Shown piece after piece: positions 25,879 to 34,365 of a stretch of 64,000 nt of DNA (its first letter is position 1; each line of letters starts with the position of its first letter). This DNA is from Microbispora sp. ZYX-F-249. Its GTDB lineage: Bacteria; Actinomycetota; Actinomycetes; Streptosporangiales; Streptosporangiaceae. Both the position numbers and the translations under genes were made by a program. Location of the stretch: positions 1-64,000 of the forward strand of contig NZ_JBDJAW010000004.1 of the NCBI RefSeq assembly GCF_039649665.1. Direction: 5' to 3'. The notes under the pieces were generated by a model that ran no database searches, was not told the origin of the DNA, and saw nothing but the letters and a program-made list of their open reading frames with translations.

Positions 25879-27111
25879 CTACAGCCGGTCCTGGCGGGGC
25901 AGCACCACCTCGCGGGCCAGGAGGAGCAGGGCCGCCGCCAGCGGGATGCCGAGCAGGGCTCCGACGATGCCGAGCAGCGCCCCGCCGAGAAGCGCCCCGA
26001 CGATGGTCGCCACGGGTGGTACGTCGACCGACGACTTGAACACCTTCGGGGAGATCCAGTAGTTCTCGACCTGCTGATAGACGACGAAGAAGACCACGCA
26101 GGCGATGCCGACCTGCACCGAGGCGAGGAAGCCCACGCCCGAGGCCACCACCGCCCCGATGACCGCGCCCACCAGCGGGATCAGGTCCGTGACCGCGACG
26201 AAGATGGCCAGCGCGAGCGCGTACGGCACCTTCAGCATGGACAGGAACAGGAAGGTCACCACTCCGGCGATCAGCGAGATGATCAGGTTGCCCGCGACGT
26301 AGCCGCCGATCTGGTTGATGATCTCGTCCCCGAGCAGGCGGACCCGCGTACGGCGTGAGCGGGGCACGAACCGGTAGGCCGTCTCCTTGATGGAGTTGAG
26401 CGACCCCAGGAAGTAGAGCGTGAGCACGAGCACGGTGAAGCCGCTGAACAGCGCGCTGATCACGATGCTCGCCACGCCGAGGAGACCGCCGAACATCTGG
26501 GTGGCGAGCCCGCCGCCCGCGACGTACTGCTGGATCTTGTCGAGGATCTGGTAGCGCTCGTCCACCGAGCGGATCACCGGATGGTTCTGGAGCTGCTGCA
26601 CGTAGTCGGGCAGCTGCCGGACGAACCCGGTGGTCTGCTCCGTGAGCGGCGGCACGACCGCGAGCCCGAAGACCACGAAGAACGCGATGACCGACCCGAA
26701 CACGATCGTGATCGCGAGACGGCGCGACAGGTTGCGCCGCTGGAGCGCCTCGACCGCGGGATTGAGGCCGATGGCCAGGAACAGGGAGACCACGATCAGC
26801 ACGATCGCCGAGCCCGCGCTGGCGATCGCCTGGACCAGGAGCCAGGCGGTGAGCACGCCCAGGGCGCCGATCAGGCCGAACATGAACGGGTTGCCACGCA
26901 GCGGGCGTCCCGGCAGGCCGAACGGCCGGTCGGCTGGCATGCCGTGGTCGTGGTCCTGCGGGTTCACGCCGTCCCGGGACCGGTCGGGGGCCGCCGGAGA
27001 GCCGGCCGGCTCCGGCGTCGTCTCGCTCTGGCCGGGGAGCGAGGGGAACACGCTGGAGATGCCGCTTCCTGGGGAAAGACCGCTGTCGGACACGCCCCCA
27101 CTGCTGCCCAA
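25879..27111 (-). CDS. AI-2E family transporter
   Basis: A 410-aa AI-2E/PerM-family membrane protein with about eight TM helices. An N-terminal disordered tail of about 70 residues precedes paired TMs (FGLIGALGVLTAWLLVQAIA, GSAIVLIVVSLFLAIGLNPA). A central soluble loop and the conserved VTDLIPLVGAVIGAVVA and VVYQQVENYWISPKV follow. The family exports varied small substrates; the AI-2 link is shown only for a few members. The ORF opens with TTG 27111. GTG 27093 and ATG at codon 58 are alternative starts, so the N-terminus is uncertain. Confidence 0.87.
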   Translation of the reverse strand: MGSSGGVSDSGLSPGSGISSVFPSLPGQSETTPEPAGSPAAPDRSRDGVNPQDHDHGMPADRPFGLPGRPLRGNPFMFGLIGALGVLTAWLLVQAIASAGSAIVLIVVSLFLAIGLNPAVEALQRRNLSRRLAITIVFGSVIAFFVVFGLAVVPPLTEQTTGFVRQLPDYVQQLQNHPVIRSVDERYQILDKIQQYVAGGGLATQMFGGLLGVASIVISALFSGFTVLVLTLYFLGSLNSIKETAYRFVPRSRRTRVRLLGDEIINQIGGYVAGNLIISLIAGVVTFLFLSMLKVPYALALAIFVAVTDLIPLVGAVIGAVVASGVGFLASVQVGIACVVFFVVYQQVENYWISPKVFKSSVDVPPVATIVGALLGGALLGIVGALLGIPLAAALLLLAREVVLPRQDRL

Positions 27112-27150
27112 CCAAGGTCACTTGACACGGATTTATCAGGACAAGTCGCC

Positions 27151-28467
27151 CTACCCGGCGGGTGAGGCGCGCATGACCCGCGGCGCTCGCGCCATCCGCA
27201 GCAGCGCGGCTCCGGCGAGGTAGACCGGGAGCATCGGCGTGGGCAGACGGTCCGAGCCGATGAGCGCCGCGCCGAGGAGGCCCGCGACGACCAGACCGGC
27301 GCCCACGACGGTGACGGCCGCGGCGCCCACGCCGACGGGCCGGCCGGGCGCCGGGCAGGGACCCGCGCGCCGTTCGAACCGGCCGAACACGGCGACGAGG
27401 ACCGCGAGGACCGCCGTCAGGAACGCGAGCCAGGGCACGCGCAGGAGCAGCCAGGCGGCCGATCCCGGCGGTGGCTGCGGCAGCAGGCCGGTGACGTAGA
27501 GGGCGGGCACGGCGATCACGACCGCGGTCATGTGCCAGAGGAACACCGTCATGATCACGGAGTTGGTCGCGACGACGGCCGTCCACGGGCGCCTGCGCCG
27601 CAGCATGCGCCCGCCGCGCTCGTGCAGCAGCAGGGCGACGCCCGTCTGCGCGACCGCCAGGGTGAGCAGCGCGAGCGTGGGCGGCGAGGTGTTCTGCAGG
27701 CGGTCGCCGGGGTCGGCCACCATGCTCACCGGGTACGGCCCCGGGACGGTGAGCAGCACGAGCGCCGCCAGCCCGCCCGCGACCATGGGCGCCGCGACCC
27801 GGGGACGGGCGGGCAGCGCCCCCTCCCGCCAGGCGATGCCGAGCTGGTAGACCGCCGCCCAGGCCAGCAGGTAGCCGGCCGCGCCGATCACGGCCGGGCC
27901 GCCGAGCAGCCGGGCCGCGTCTCCGAGCGCCACCGGCACCGCGAACACGACGGGCACCGCGAGACCCGCCCTGCGGTGCAGCGCGAGCAGGACAGGCGTG
28001 AGCAGGACGACCGTGACGTACGCGGCGAGGAACCACAGCGGCAGGCAGGCGAGCCAGACTCCCCGGCCGGCCGTGGCGGGGTCCGTCCCCAGGAGGACCG
28101 CGAGCAGGGCCGCGCCGCTCAGCGTGAGGACGAACGCCGTCGTCGGGCGGATCAACCGGTCGGTGCGGCCCAGGAACCATCCGATCGCGCCGCCGCCGCG
28201 GCGCCGGTGGGAGTCGTACGAGGCGGCGTTGGCGAAGCCGCCGACCAGGAAGAACACCGGCATGACCTGGAACAGCCAGGTGAGCGGCCGGGCCCAGGGG
28301 GCGAACGCGAGGACCGTGCCGCCGCCGACGCGCTCGCGGTACGTCACCACGACGGCCAGCCAGTGCCCGAGCACCACCAGGGCGATCGCGACGGCGCGCA
28401 GCAGGTCGACGTGACGATCGCGGCCGGGCGGCGTGCGCTCCGCCGTACGCCGCAGGGTCGTGAACAT
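27151..28467 (-). CDS. Acyltransferase family 3 membrane protein
   Basis: A 438-aa integral membrane protein of the OafA/acyltransferase-3 superfamily with about ten TM helices. The N-terminal block RHVDLLRAVAIALVVLGHWL carries the conserved Arg and the catalytic-type His. VMPVFFLVGGFANAASY and the GRTDRLIRPT region follow. These enzymes acetylate or succinylate polysaccharides, lipids or antibiotics at the membrane. The start codon directly follows the stop of the CBS gene (TAG-ATG), so the two are one operon. Acceptor unknown. Confidence 0.88.
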   Translation of the reverse strand: MFTTLRRTAERTPPGRDRHVDLLRAVAIALVVLGHWLAVVVTYRERVGGGTVLAFAPWARPLTWLFQVMPVFFLVGGFANAASYDSHRRRGGGAIGWFLGRTDRLIRPTTAFVLTLSGAALLAVLLGTDPATAGRGVWLACLPLWFLAAYVTVVLLTPVLLALHRRAGLAVPVVFAVPVALGDAARLLGGPAVIGAAGYLLAWAAVYQLGIAWREGALPARPRVAAPMVAGGLAALVLLTVPGPYPVSMVADPGDRLQNTSPPTLALLTLAVAQTGVALLLHERGGRMLRRRRPWTAVVATNSVIMTVFLWHMTAVVIAVPALYVTGLLPQPPPGSAAWLLLRVPWLAFLTAVLAVLVAVFGRFERRAGPCPAPGRPVGVGAAAVTVVGAGLVVAGLLGAALIGSDRLPTPMLPVYLAGAALLRMARAPRVMRASPAG

Positions 28468-28899
28468 CTAGTCGCTCTGCCGCTGCGGTTCGCTGATCTC
28501 CTTCACCACGGGTGTGAGCAGGTCAGCCGTGAGCTGGTGCATCTGGAGGAGCAGGTCGTCGATCGTCAGCATGCCGACCACACCCGCCTCGTCGGCCACC
28601 GGCAGCCTGCGGAAGGCGTGGTGGCGGAACACGTCGAAGGCCACCTCGACCTCGTCCTCCGGCCGCACCACCACGGGACTTTCCGACATCACCCGGCCGA
28701 CCGGCGTGTCCCCGTCCCCGCCCTGGGCGAGCACGCGCAGGGCGAGGTCCCGGTCGGTCACGACCCCCGCGACCCCCCGTCCTTCGGACACGACGACGCA
28801 CCCGACCCCCGAGTAGTCCATGTGCCGCGCGACGTCCCGCACCGGCGTGATCGGCGGCACGACGACCACGGGCGTGGACATCAGATCTTTGATTCTCAT
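28468..28899 (-). CDS. CBS domain pair protein (Hrp1/Rv2626c-like architecture)
   Basis: A 143-aa stand-alone Bateman module. CBS1 covers MRIKDLMSTPVVVVPPITPV to VTDRDLALRVL and CBS2 covers VGRVMSESPVVVRPEDEVEV to MLTIDDLLLQM. Such proteins bind adenine nucleotides and often respond to energy state. Length and arrangement match the mycobacterial hypoxia-response protein Hrp1, though I could not align them. A GGGAGGG site precedes ATG 28899. It is divergent from the aldolase/phosphatase gene and leads an operon with the acyltransferase. Confidence 0.88.
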   Translation of the reverse strand: MRIKDLMSTPVVVVPPITPVRDVARHMDYSGVGCVVVSEGRGVAGVVTDRDLALRVLAQGGDGDTPVGRVMSESPVVVRPEDEVEVAFDVFRHHAFRRLPVADEAGVVGMLTIDDLLLQMHQLTADLLTPVVKEISEPQRQSD

Positions 28900-29000
28900 G
28901 GCGGGCCCTCCCCCTCGTACGGAAGTCCGCCCTGCTTTGTGACCTAATGCCCTATTTATCCCTCTAAGTCCGAATAAACGTGGAGATGGAGGTGATCCGT
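28900..29000. promoter_or_regulatory. Divergent, relatively AT-rich promoter region
   Basis: This 101-bp region separates the CBS and FBP aldolase/phosphatase genes. It contains TAATGCCCTATTTATCCC and CGAATAAACG, clearly less GC-rich than its surroundings. I could not assign a -35/-10 pair with correct spacing. GGAGGTGATC, near-perfect anti-16S complementarity, precedes the rightward ATG at 29001. Confidence 0.4.
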
Positions 29001-30122
29001 ATGATCACGCTGAGCATCATCAAGGCCGATACAGGGGGGTTCGTCGGCCACACCGCCGTCCATCCCCGGCTGATGGCCGAGGCCAGGCGGGAGATCGAGC
29101 GGGCCAAGTCCTCCGGGCTCCTCATCGACGGCCACGTGGACAGCTGCGGCGACGACATCTCGCTCATCATGACCCACACCTACGGCCAGGAGGCGGGGCT
29201 GATCCACTCCTTCGCCTGGGACACCTTCCAGGCGACCACCCACCTCGCCAAGGAACTCGGCCTGTACGGCGCCGGCCAGGACCTGCTGTCGGACGCCTTC
29301 TCCGGCAACCTGCGCGGCATGGGCCCGGGCTACGCCGAGCTGGAGTTCGAGGAGCGGCCATCCGAACCGGTTCTGTGCTTCCTGGCGGACAAGACCGAGC
29401 CGGGCGCCTGGAACCTCCCGCTCTACAAGATGTTCGCCGACCCGTCCAACACCGCCGGACTGGTCATCGACGAGAAGATGCACGCCGGGTTCGCCTTCGA
29501 GGTGTACGACCTGCGCGAGGACCGGCGCATCGTCTTCGACTGCCCGGCGGACCTGTACGACATGCTCATGTACATCGGCGCCCCGTCGCGTTACGTCATC
29601 CGCGGCGTGCGCTCCAAGACGCTGGGCACGACCGCGGCGGCCACCAGCACCCAGCGGCTGTCGCTGATCGCCGGCCGGTACGTCGGCAAGGACGATCCGG
29701 TGCTGATCGTGCGCTGCCAGTCGGGCCTGCCGGCCGTGGGAGAGGCGCTGGAGCCGTTCGCCTTCGCGTACTCGGTGGCCGGGTGCATGCGCGGCTCGCA
29801 CCACGCGCCGTTCATGCCGGTGTCCGTCGGGCAGGCGCACCCGTCGCGGTTCGACGGCCCGCCGCGGGTGGTCGCGCTCGGCTTCCAGATCAAGGACGGC
29901 AGGCTGCTCGGCCCGCGCGACATGTTCGACGACCCGGCCTTCGACGGAGCCCGGCGGCAGGCCGTCGAGGTGATGGACTACCTGCGCCGTCACGGGCCGT
30001 TCGAGCCGCACCGGCTGCCGCTGGAGGACCTGGAGTACACCACCATGACCTCCCTCACCGCGCGCCTGGCGCACCGCTGGACGCCGATCACGACCGAGGT
30101 CGCGACCCCGGTGGGCGGCTGA
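29001..30122 (+). CDS. Fructose-1,6-bisphosphate aldolase/phosphatase, archaeal type (class V FBPase)
   Basis: A 373-aa bifunctional gluconeogenic enzyme that condenses dihydroxyacetone phosphate and glyceraldehyde-3-phosphate to FBP and then removes the C1 phosphate. Residues I recall from archaeal structures are present in matching spacing. Metal ligands are Asp10 and His17 (KADTGGFVGHT), Asp51/Asp52 (CGDDISL), Gln93 and Asp130. The aldolase set Tyr227-x-x-Lys230-Asp231-Asp232 (RYVGKDDP) supplies the Schiff-base lysine. The start is fixed by GGAGGTGATC upstream of ATG 29001. DUF1918 follows after 2 nt. The family is typical of archaea and deep or thermophilic bacteria, so an actinobacterial copy suggests transfer or a special gluconeogenic need. 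Confidence 0.92.
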   Translation: MITLSIIKADTGGFVGHTAVHPRLMAEARREIERAKSSGLLIDGHVDSCGDDISLIMTHTYGQEAGLIHSFAWDTFQATTHLAKELGLYGAGQDLLSDAFSGNLRGMGPGYAELEFEERPSEPVLCFLADKTEPGAWNLPLYKMFADPSNTAGLVIDEKMHAGFAFEVYDLREDRRIVFDCPADLYDMLMYIGAPSRYVIRGVRSKTLGTTAAATSTQRLSLIAGRYVGKDDPVLIVRCQSGLPAVGEALEPFAFAYSVAGCMRGSHHAPFMPVSVGQAHPSRFDGPPRVVALGFQIKDGRLLGPRDMFDDPAFDGARRQAVEVMDYLRRHGPFEPHRLPLEDLEYTTMTSLTARLAHRWTPITTEVATPVGG

Positions 30123-30124
30123 CG

Positions 30125-30337
30125 ATGAAGGCGTTCGTCGGCGACCACCTGATCGTGGAGAGCATCCGCACGGGCAGGGCGGGCCGCATCGGGATCGTCG
30201 TGGCGCTCTACCACACGGACGGCTCGCCGCCCTACCTGGTGCGATGGCTCGACGAGGAGCGGGAGACCCTGTGCTACTACCCCGGGCCCGACGCCCGGGT
30301 CGAGCACAGCTGGGAGCGGCTGCCCGAGAGCCCCTGA
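30125..30337 (+). CDS. DUF1918 domain-containing protein
   Basis: A 70-aa SH3-like small protein matching DUF1918: MKAFVGDHLIVESIRTGRAG, then a GSPPYLVRWLDEERETL block and YPGPDARVEH. The family is nearly confined to actinobacteria and has no assigned function. It begins 2 nt after the aldolase/phosphatase stop and is almost certainly cotranscribed with it. Confidence 0.9.
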   Translation: MKAFVGDHLIVESIRTGRAGRIGIVVALYHTDGSPPYLVRWLDEERETLCYYPGPDARVEHSWERLPESP

Positions 30338-30349
30338 CGAGGCTGCCGA

Positions 30350-30994
30350 TCAGCCCGCCGCCTGCCGCAGGCACTCGATCACGTCCTCGTCCCGCGTCTG
30401 GCTGAAGTCGTCGTACCAGGCGCCGATCGCGTAGAAGTGATCGGGCGTGTCGAGGCAGACGACCTCGTCCGCGTCCCTGCGCAGGCTCGCGATCGTCTCC
30501 GGGGCGCCGACCGGCACCGCGAGCACCACCCGGGAGGCTCCGTGGGCGCGGGCGACCTGGCAGGCGGCGCGCGCCGTCCCGCCCGTCGCGATGCCGTCGT
30601 CCACCACGATCACGGTACGGCCGGCCAGATCCACGGGCGTGCGGTCACCCCGGAAACGTCGTGCCCGGCGCTCCAGTTCGGCCCGCTCACGCCGCTCCAC
30701 TTCTGCCATCTCGTCGCGGCTGACGTTGGCGAGCCGCAGGACGTCGGGGTTGAGCACCCGCACCCCGCCCTCGCCGATGGCGCCGAAGCCCAGCTCCGGC
30801 TGGTACGGCACGCCCAGCTTGCGTACGACGATCACGTCCAGAGGGGCGCCGAGGGCCCTGGCGACATGGAACGCGACCGGCACACCCCCGCGCGGCAGCC
30901 CGAGGACGACCGCGTCCTCCGCGCCGGGGAGTCCGCGCAACCGCTCGCCCAGGCGCAGCCCGGCGTCCCGACGATCGACGAACACGACAGTCAC
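30350..30994 (-). CDS. Phosphoribosyltransferase family protein
   Basis: A 214-aa type I PRTase-fold protein. The PRPP loop is TVIVVDDGIATGGTARAA. An N-terminal flexible hood contains LRGLPGAEDAVVLGLPRGGV. It resembles stand-alone PRTases of the Rv0571c type whose substrates are unknown, rather than purine salvage enzymes. The start is GTG 30994 or GTG 30985; AGGGG is better spaced for 30985. It is convergent with DUF1918 and divergent from the LacI regulator. Confidence 0.86.
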   Translation of the reverse strand: MTVVFVDRRDAGLRLGERLRGLPGAEDAVVLGLPRGGVPVAFHVARALGAPLDVIVVRKLGVPYQPELGFGAIGEGGVRVLNPDVLRLANVSRDEMAEVERRERAELERRARRFRGDRTPVDLAGRTVIVVDDGIATGGTARAACQVARAHGASRVVLAVPVGAPETIASLRRDADEVVCLDTPDHFYAIGAWYDDFSQTRDEDVIECLRQAAG

Positions 30995-31058
30995 CCCTGA
31001 CCTTCGCCCCTGTTTCTCACGGTCCGTCCCTTCCGGCGTCCGCGGTAGGGCCGAAGGA

Positions 31059-31087
31059 CCCGGGGAAACAGCCCGGGGAAATAGACT
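31059..31087 (+). promoter_or_regulatory. Putative lacI-type promoter with CCCGGGGAAA direct repeat; leaderless start
   Basis: TAGACT at 31082-31087 fits an actinobacterial -10 element. It ends 6 nt before GTG 31094, the geometry of a leaderless transcript. CCCGGGGAAA is repeated at 31059 and 31072 (13-bp period) just upstream and could be an autoregulatory or other site. Confidence 0.45.
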
Positions 31088-31093
31088 GTCGCC

Positions 31094-32128
31094 GTGACCT
31101 CGACCGACCCGGCCCTCGACGGGGAGCTTCCGCGTCAGAGGCTGACCGTGGCCGAGATCGCCCACCTGGCCGGAGTCTCCGCGCCGACCGTCTCCCGGGT
31201 GCTCAACGGTCATGCGGGAGTCGCCCTGGCCACCCGGCAGCGGGTGGAGGCGGTGCTGCGGGAGCACGGCTACCGGCGGCGCGACAGCGAACCCGCGGCG
31301 ATCCTCGAACTCGTCTTCCACGCCCTGGAGAGCCTGTGGGCACTGGAGATCATCCAGGGCGTCGAGCAGGTCGCGCGGGAGCACGAGCTGGCCGTGGTGC
31401 TGACCGAGATGGAGGGCAGGCTGACCCCGGGCAGGGCGTGGACCGAGCAGGTGCTCGCCCGCCGTCCCACCGGGGTCGTGGCGGTCTTCTCCGAGCTCAC
31501 CGTGCAGCAGCAGTCGCAGCTGGCCACCCGCTCGATCCCCCTGGTCGTGCTCGATCCGACCGGTGAGCCGCTGCACCAGACCCCGTCGGTCGGCGCCACC
31601 AACTGGAGCGGCGGGATGGCCGCCACCCGCCACCTGCTCGATCTCGGCCACCGCCGCATCGCGATGCTGAGCGGGCCCACCCAGTGGCCGTGCTGCCGTG
31701 CGCGGCTCGACGGCTACCGTGCCGCGATGGACGCGGCGGGCGTGCCGGTGGACCCCGCGCTCGTGCGCGTGAGCACGCTCTACGTGGAGGGCGGCCTGCG
31801 TGACGGGACCGAGCTGCTGCGCCTGCCCGATCCCCCGACCGCCGTCTTCGCCGCCAACGACCTGCAGGCGCTCGGCGTGTACGAGGCGGCCAGGCGGGCC
31901 GGGCTGCGTATCCCGGAGGACCTGAGCGTCGTCGGGTTCGACGACCTGTCGTTCACGCAGTGGACCGGGCCGCCCATGACGACCGTACGGCAGCCGCTCG
32001 TGCAGATGGGGGCCGCCGCCGCGCGGATGGTCCTGGCCCTCGCGGACGGCGGGCACCTCGAACAGCACCGGGTCGAGCTCGCGACCACCCTCGTCGTCCG
32101 GGAGAGCACCGCGCCGCCGCGCTCCTGA
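31094..32128 (+). CDS. LacI-family transcriptional regulator
   Basis: A 344-aa repressor. The N-terminal helix-turn-helix is LTVAEIAHLAGVSAPTVSRV, followed by the hinge helix region (LNGHAGVALATRQRVEAVL). The periplasmic-binding-like effector domain contains VFAANDLQALGVYEAARRAG and LSVVGFDDLSFTQWTGPPMT, both standard for the family. Effectors are usually sugars. No sugar transport or glycosidase genes adjoin it, so its regulon lies elsewhere. The GTG start appears leaderless. Confidence 0.92.
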   Translation: MTSTDPALDGELPRQRLTVAEIAHLAGVSAPTVSRVLNGHAGVALATRQRVEAVLREHGYRRRDSEPAAILELVFHALESLWALEIIQGVEQVAREHELAVVLTEMEGRLTPGRAWTEQVLARRPTGVVAVFSELTVQQQSQLATRSIPLVVLDPTGEPLHQTPSVGATNWSGGMAATRHLLDLGHRRIAMLSGPTQWPCCRARLDGYRAAMDAAGVPVDPALVRVSTLYVEGGLRDGTELLRLPDPPTAVFAANDLQALGVYEAARRAGLRIPEDLSVVGFDDLSFTQWTGPPMTTVRQPLVQMGAAAARMVLALADGGHLEQHRVELATTLVVRESTAPPRS

Positions 32129-32135
32129 GCGGCGT

Positions 32136-33098
32136 TCATCGCGCCCCTGCCCAGGTGGCCCGCCGCCACAGCCACTCCAGCGGGCCGTACGGGCGCCGGC
32201 GCAGCCAGAGCGTGGACCACAGCCACTGGACGGCGAGGACGGCGGCCGAGGTCAGGGCCACCCGCGCCGAGGACCAGGCGTCCGCCGGGCCGCCGCCGAC
32301 GCGGGCGATCAGCAGGACGAGGACCGTCGCGGTCAGGTAGTTCGTCAGCGCCATCCGCCCCAGCGGCGCGAACAGGGCCGCCAACACCGGCCGCAGCGGC
32401 GTCGCGAGCAGCACCAGCAGGGCGCAGACGTACACCCCGGCGACCAGCAGCCCGCCGAGCGCCAGCACGCGGCTGAAGCCGGGGTCTCCGCCGCCCAGCC
32501 GGGTCTGCCACCACAGGACGGGCGCGGCGAGCGCCGCGAAGGTCAGGCCGAGGACGGCCGGCGCCCGGACGGACCGCTCGATCCGGGCGGTCACGCCGTA
32601 CCGGGTCAGCGTGGACCCCAGCAGGAACAGCCCGGCGACCAGCAGGAACCTCTCGCCTCCGAGGATCAGCGACGCCGTGACGAGCGCGGGGGCGAGCACG
32701 GCGACGGCCGGGCGCGGCAGCCACGTTGAGGGCAGCAGCACCAGCAGCCCGACGACGGCGTACGTGCTGAGGATGTCGCCGGGCCACAGCAGGAAGAAGT
32801 GCGCCAGCCCGGCCGCGAGCAGCACGAGCAGCCGGCGGGCCAGGACCAGCCGCGGCCGGGCGACCCGGGCCGTGGCCGATTCCAGCAGCAGCGAGAACCC
32901 GACCCCGAACAGCAGGGAGAAGATCGGGAAGAAGCGCTGCTCGACCAGCAGCCCCATCCAGGCGTCGTCGGGGGTCGCGGGTTCGCCGGGCGACATGAGG
33001 TCGCCGAGGTGGGCGATCGGTTTGACGTTGGCCAGCAGGATCCCGCACAGCGCGAACCCGCGGACCACGTCGAGCGCGACGATGCGTTCACGTTTCAT
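32136..33098 (-). CDS. DUF418 domain-containing membrane protein
   Basis: A 320-aa polytopic protein of the DUF418/YeiB type. The N-terminus [20 protein letters not shown] is the family hallmark and overlaps in pattern with acyltransferase-type membrane proteins. The C-terminal DUF418 part has [20 protein letters not shown] and ends in [12 protein letters not shown]. Function is unknown. It is divergent from the two-component system at 33220, which may control it. Confidence 0.88.
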   Translation of the reverse strand: MKRERIVALDVVRGFALCGILLANVKPIAHLGDLMSPGEPATPDDAWMGLLVEQRFFPIFSLLFGVGFSLLLESATARVARPRLVLARRLLVLLAAGLAHFFLLWPGDILSTYAVVGLLVLLPSTWLPRPAVAVLAPALVTASLILGGERFLLVAGLFLLGSTLTRYGVTARIERSVRAPAVLGLTFAALAAPVLWWQTRLGGGDPGFSRVLALGGLLVAGVYVCALLVLLATPLRPVLAALFAPLGRMALTNYLTATVLVLLIARVGGGPADAWSSARVALTSAAVLAVQWLWSTLWLRRRPYGPLEWLWRRATWAGAR

Positions 33099-33207
33099 GG
33101 GGCCTCATGGTGCGCGGCGACCGCCCGGCTCCGGCACCGGCCGGAAGCGGGAATCAGGCCGGTCGCAACCGTACTTTCGGCCGGTTCTGCGCGAACGGCC
33201 GATCTCG

Positions 33208-33213
33208 TAGCCT
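33208..33213 (+). promoter_or_regulatory. -10-like TAGCCT, leaderless histidine kinase start
   Basis: TAGCCT ends 6 nt before GTG 33220. No ribosome-binding site precedes the GTG, which supports a leaderless mRNA. The -35 is not recognisable. Confidence 0.4.
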
Positions 33214-33219
33214 CGCATC

Positions 33220-34365
33220 GTGCGGGTGCGGAGATGGGCGGCCGACATCGGGCTTGGTGTCGTGTTCGCGGTGGTGCTGGCCTTCTGGGCCTCCCGGGTC
33301 GCGGACAGCTGGGGCGGCGGCTACTGGCGGTTCGGCTGCGCCGCGGGGGCAGTGGTCTGCGCCGCCGCCCTCGCACGCCGGCTCGACCGCACACGGGCGG
33401 CCGTGGCCGGCCTGGCCGTCGCGGCGACCGCCGTCCTGGCCTCCCGGTTCGCCGGGCTGCCGAGCGAGCCCGGCCCCGGCATGGCTTTGGGCCTGTCGGT
33501 GCTGGTGGGTTCGGCGGTGCGGGTGCTGCCCGTGCACGTCGCCCGCGCCGTGGCGGGCGGCGGCCTCGCCGTGGCGGTGGGCAGCCTGCTGTCCGCGCAC
33601 GCGCTCACCGCCGGGGTTCCCTCCGTCACCGCGCTGAACGTGGCGGCCTGGCTCGCGGGCGTCGTGGCCGGGCTGGTGCCGCGGCTGCTCGACGCCCGCC
33701 GGCGGGCCGCCGCCGAGGCCGTGCGCCGCGCCGAGCGGCTGGCGCTCGCCCGCGAGCTGCACGACGTCGTCGCGCATCACGTCACGGGCATCGTGGTGCA
33801 GGCCCAGGCCGCCCGGATCGTGGCGCGCAGGAGTCCCGAGAAGGTCGGCGGCGCCCTGGCGGACATCGAGGCCGCCGGTTCCGACGCGCTGGCCGCGATG
33901 CGCCGGGTCGTCGGCCTGCTGCGCGACCCCGGTGACCCCGCAGGCCCGGCCGCACCCGCGGGGCTGGACGAGCTGGTCGGACGCTTCGAGGCCGACGGCC
34001 GCGCCGTACGCGCGCGGCTGCCGGACGAGGAGGAGACGGCCGCGTGGCCGCCCGAGGTGACCGGCACGGTCTACCGGGTCGTGCAGGAGTCGCTGACCAA
34101 CATCGCGCGCCACGCCCCGCAGGCCCGCTCGGTCACGGTCAGCGTGGAGCGGGACCGGGAGGCCGTCACCGTCGAGGTCGCCGACGACTCGCCGCGCGGC
34201 CCCGCGCGGCACCACCAGCGCGGCGGGTACGGCCTGCTCGGGATGCGCGAGCGGGTCGAGGCCCTCGGCGGCACGCTGCGGGCCGGGCCGCGTCCCGGGT
34301 CCGGCTGGTCGGTGCTCGCGACTCTGCCGGTCCCCGGGCGTGACCAGCGATGTGACCAGCGATGA
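33220..34365 (+). CDS. Sensor histidine kinase, HisKA_3 (NarL-partner type)
   Basis: A 381-aa kinase with four or five N-terminal TM helices and little extracellular sequence, so it probably senses a membrane or intracellular cue. The dimerisation/phosphoacceptor motif ARELHDVVAHHVTGIVVQAQ places the phospho-His at residue 181. The HATPase region has VVQESLTNIARHAPQ (N-box) and GGYGLLGMRERVEALGGTL (G-box). It overlaps the response regulator by ATGA at 34362-34365. Confidence 0.92.
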   Translation: MRVRRWAADIGLGVVFAVVLAFWASRVADSWGGGYWRFGCAAGAVVCAAALARRLDRTRAAVAGLAVAATAVLASRFAGLPSEPGPGMALGLSVLVGSAVRVLPVHVARAVAGGGLAVAVGSLLSAHALTAGVPSVTALNVAAWLAGVVAGLVPRLLDARRRAAAEAVRRAERLALARELHDVVAHHVTGIVVQAQAARIVARRSPEKVGGALADIEAAGSDALAAMRRVVGLLRDPGDPAGPAAPAGLDELVGRFEADGRAVRARLPDEEETAAWPPEVTGTVYRVVQESLTNIARHAPQARSVTVSVERDREAVTVEVADDSPRGPARHHQRGGYGLLGMRERVEALGGTLRAGPRPGSGWSVLATLPVPGRDQRCDQR

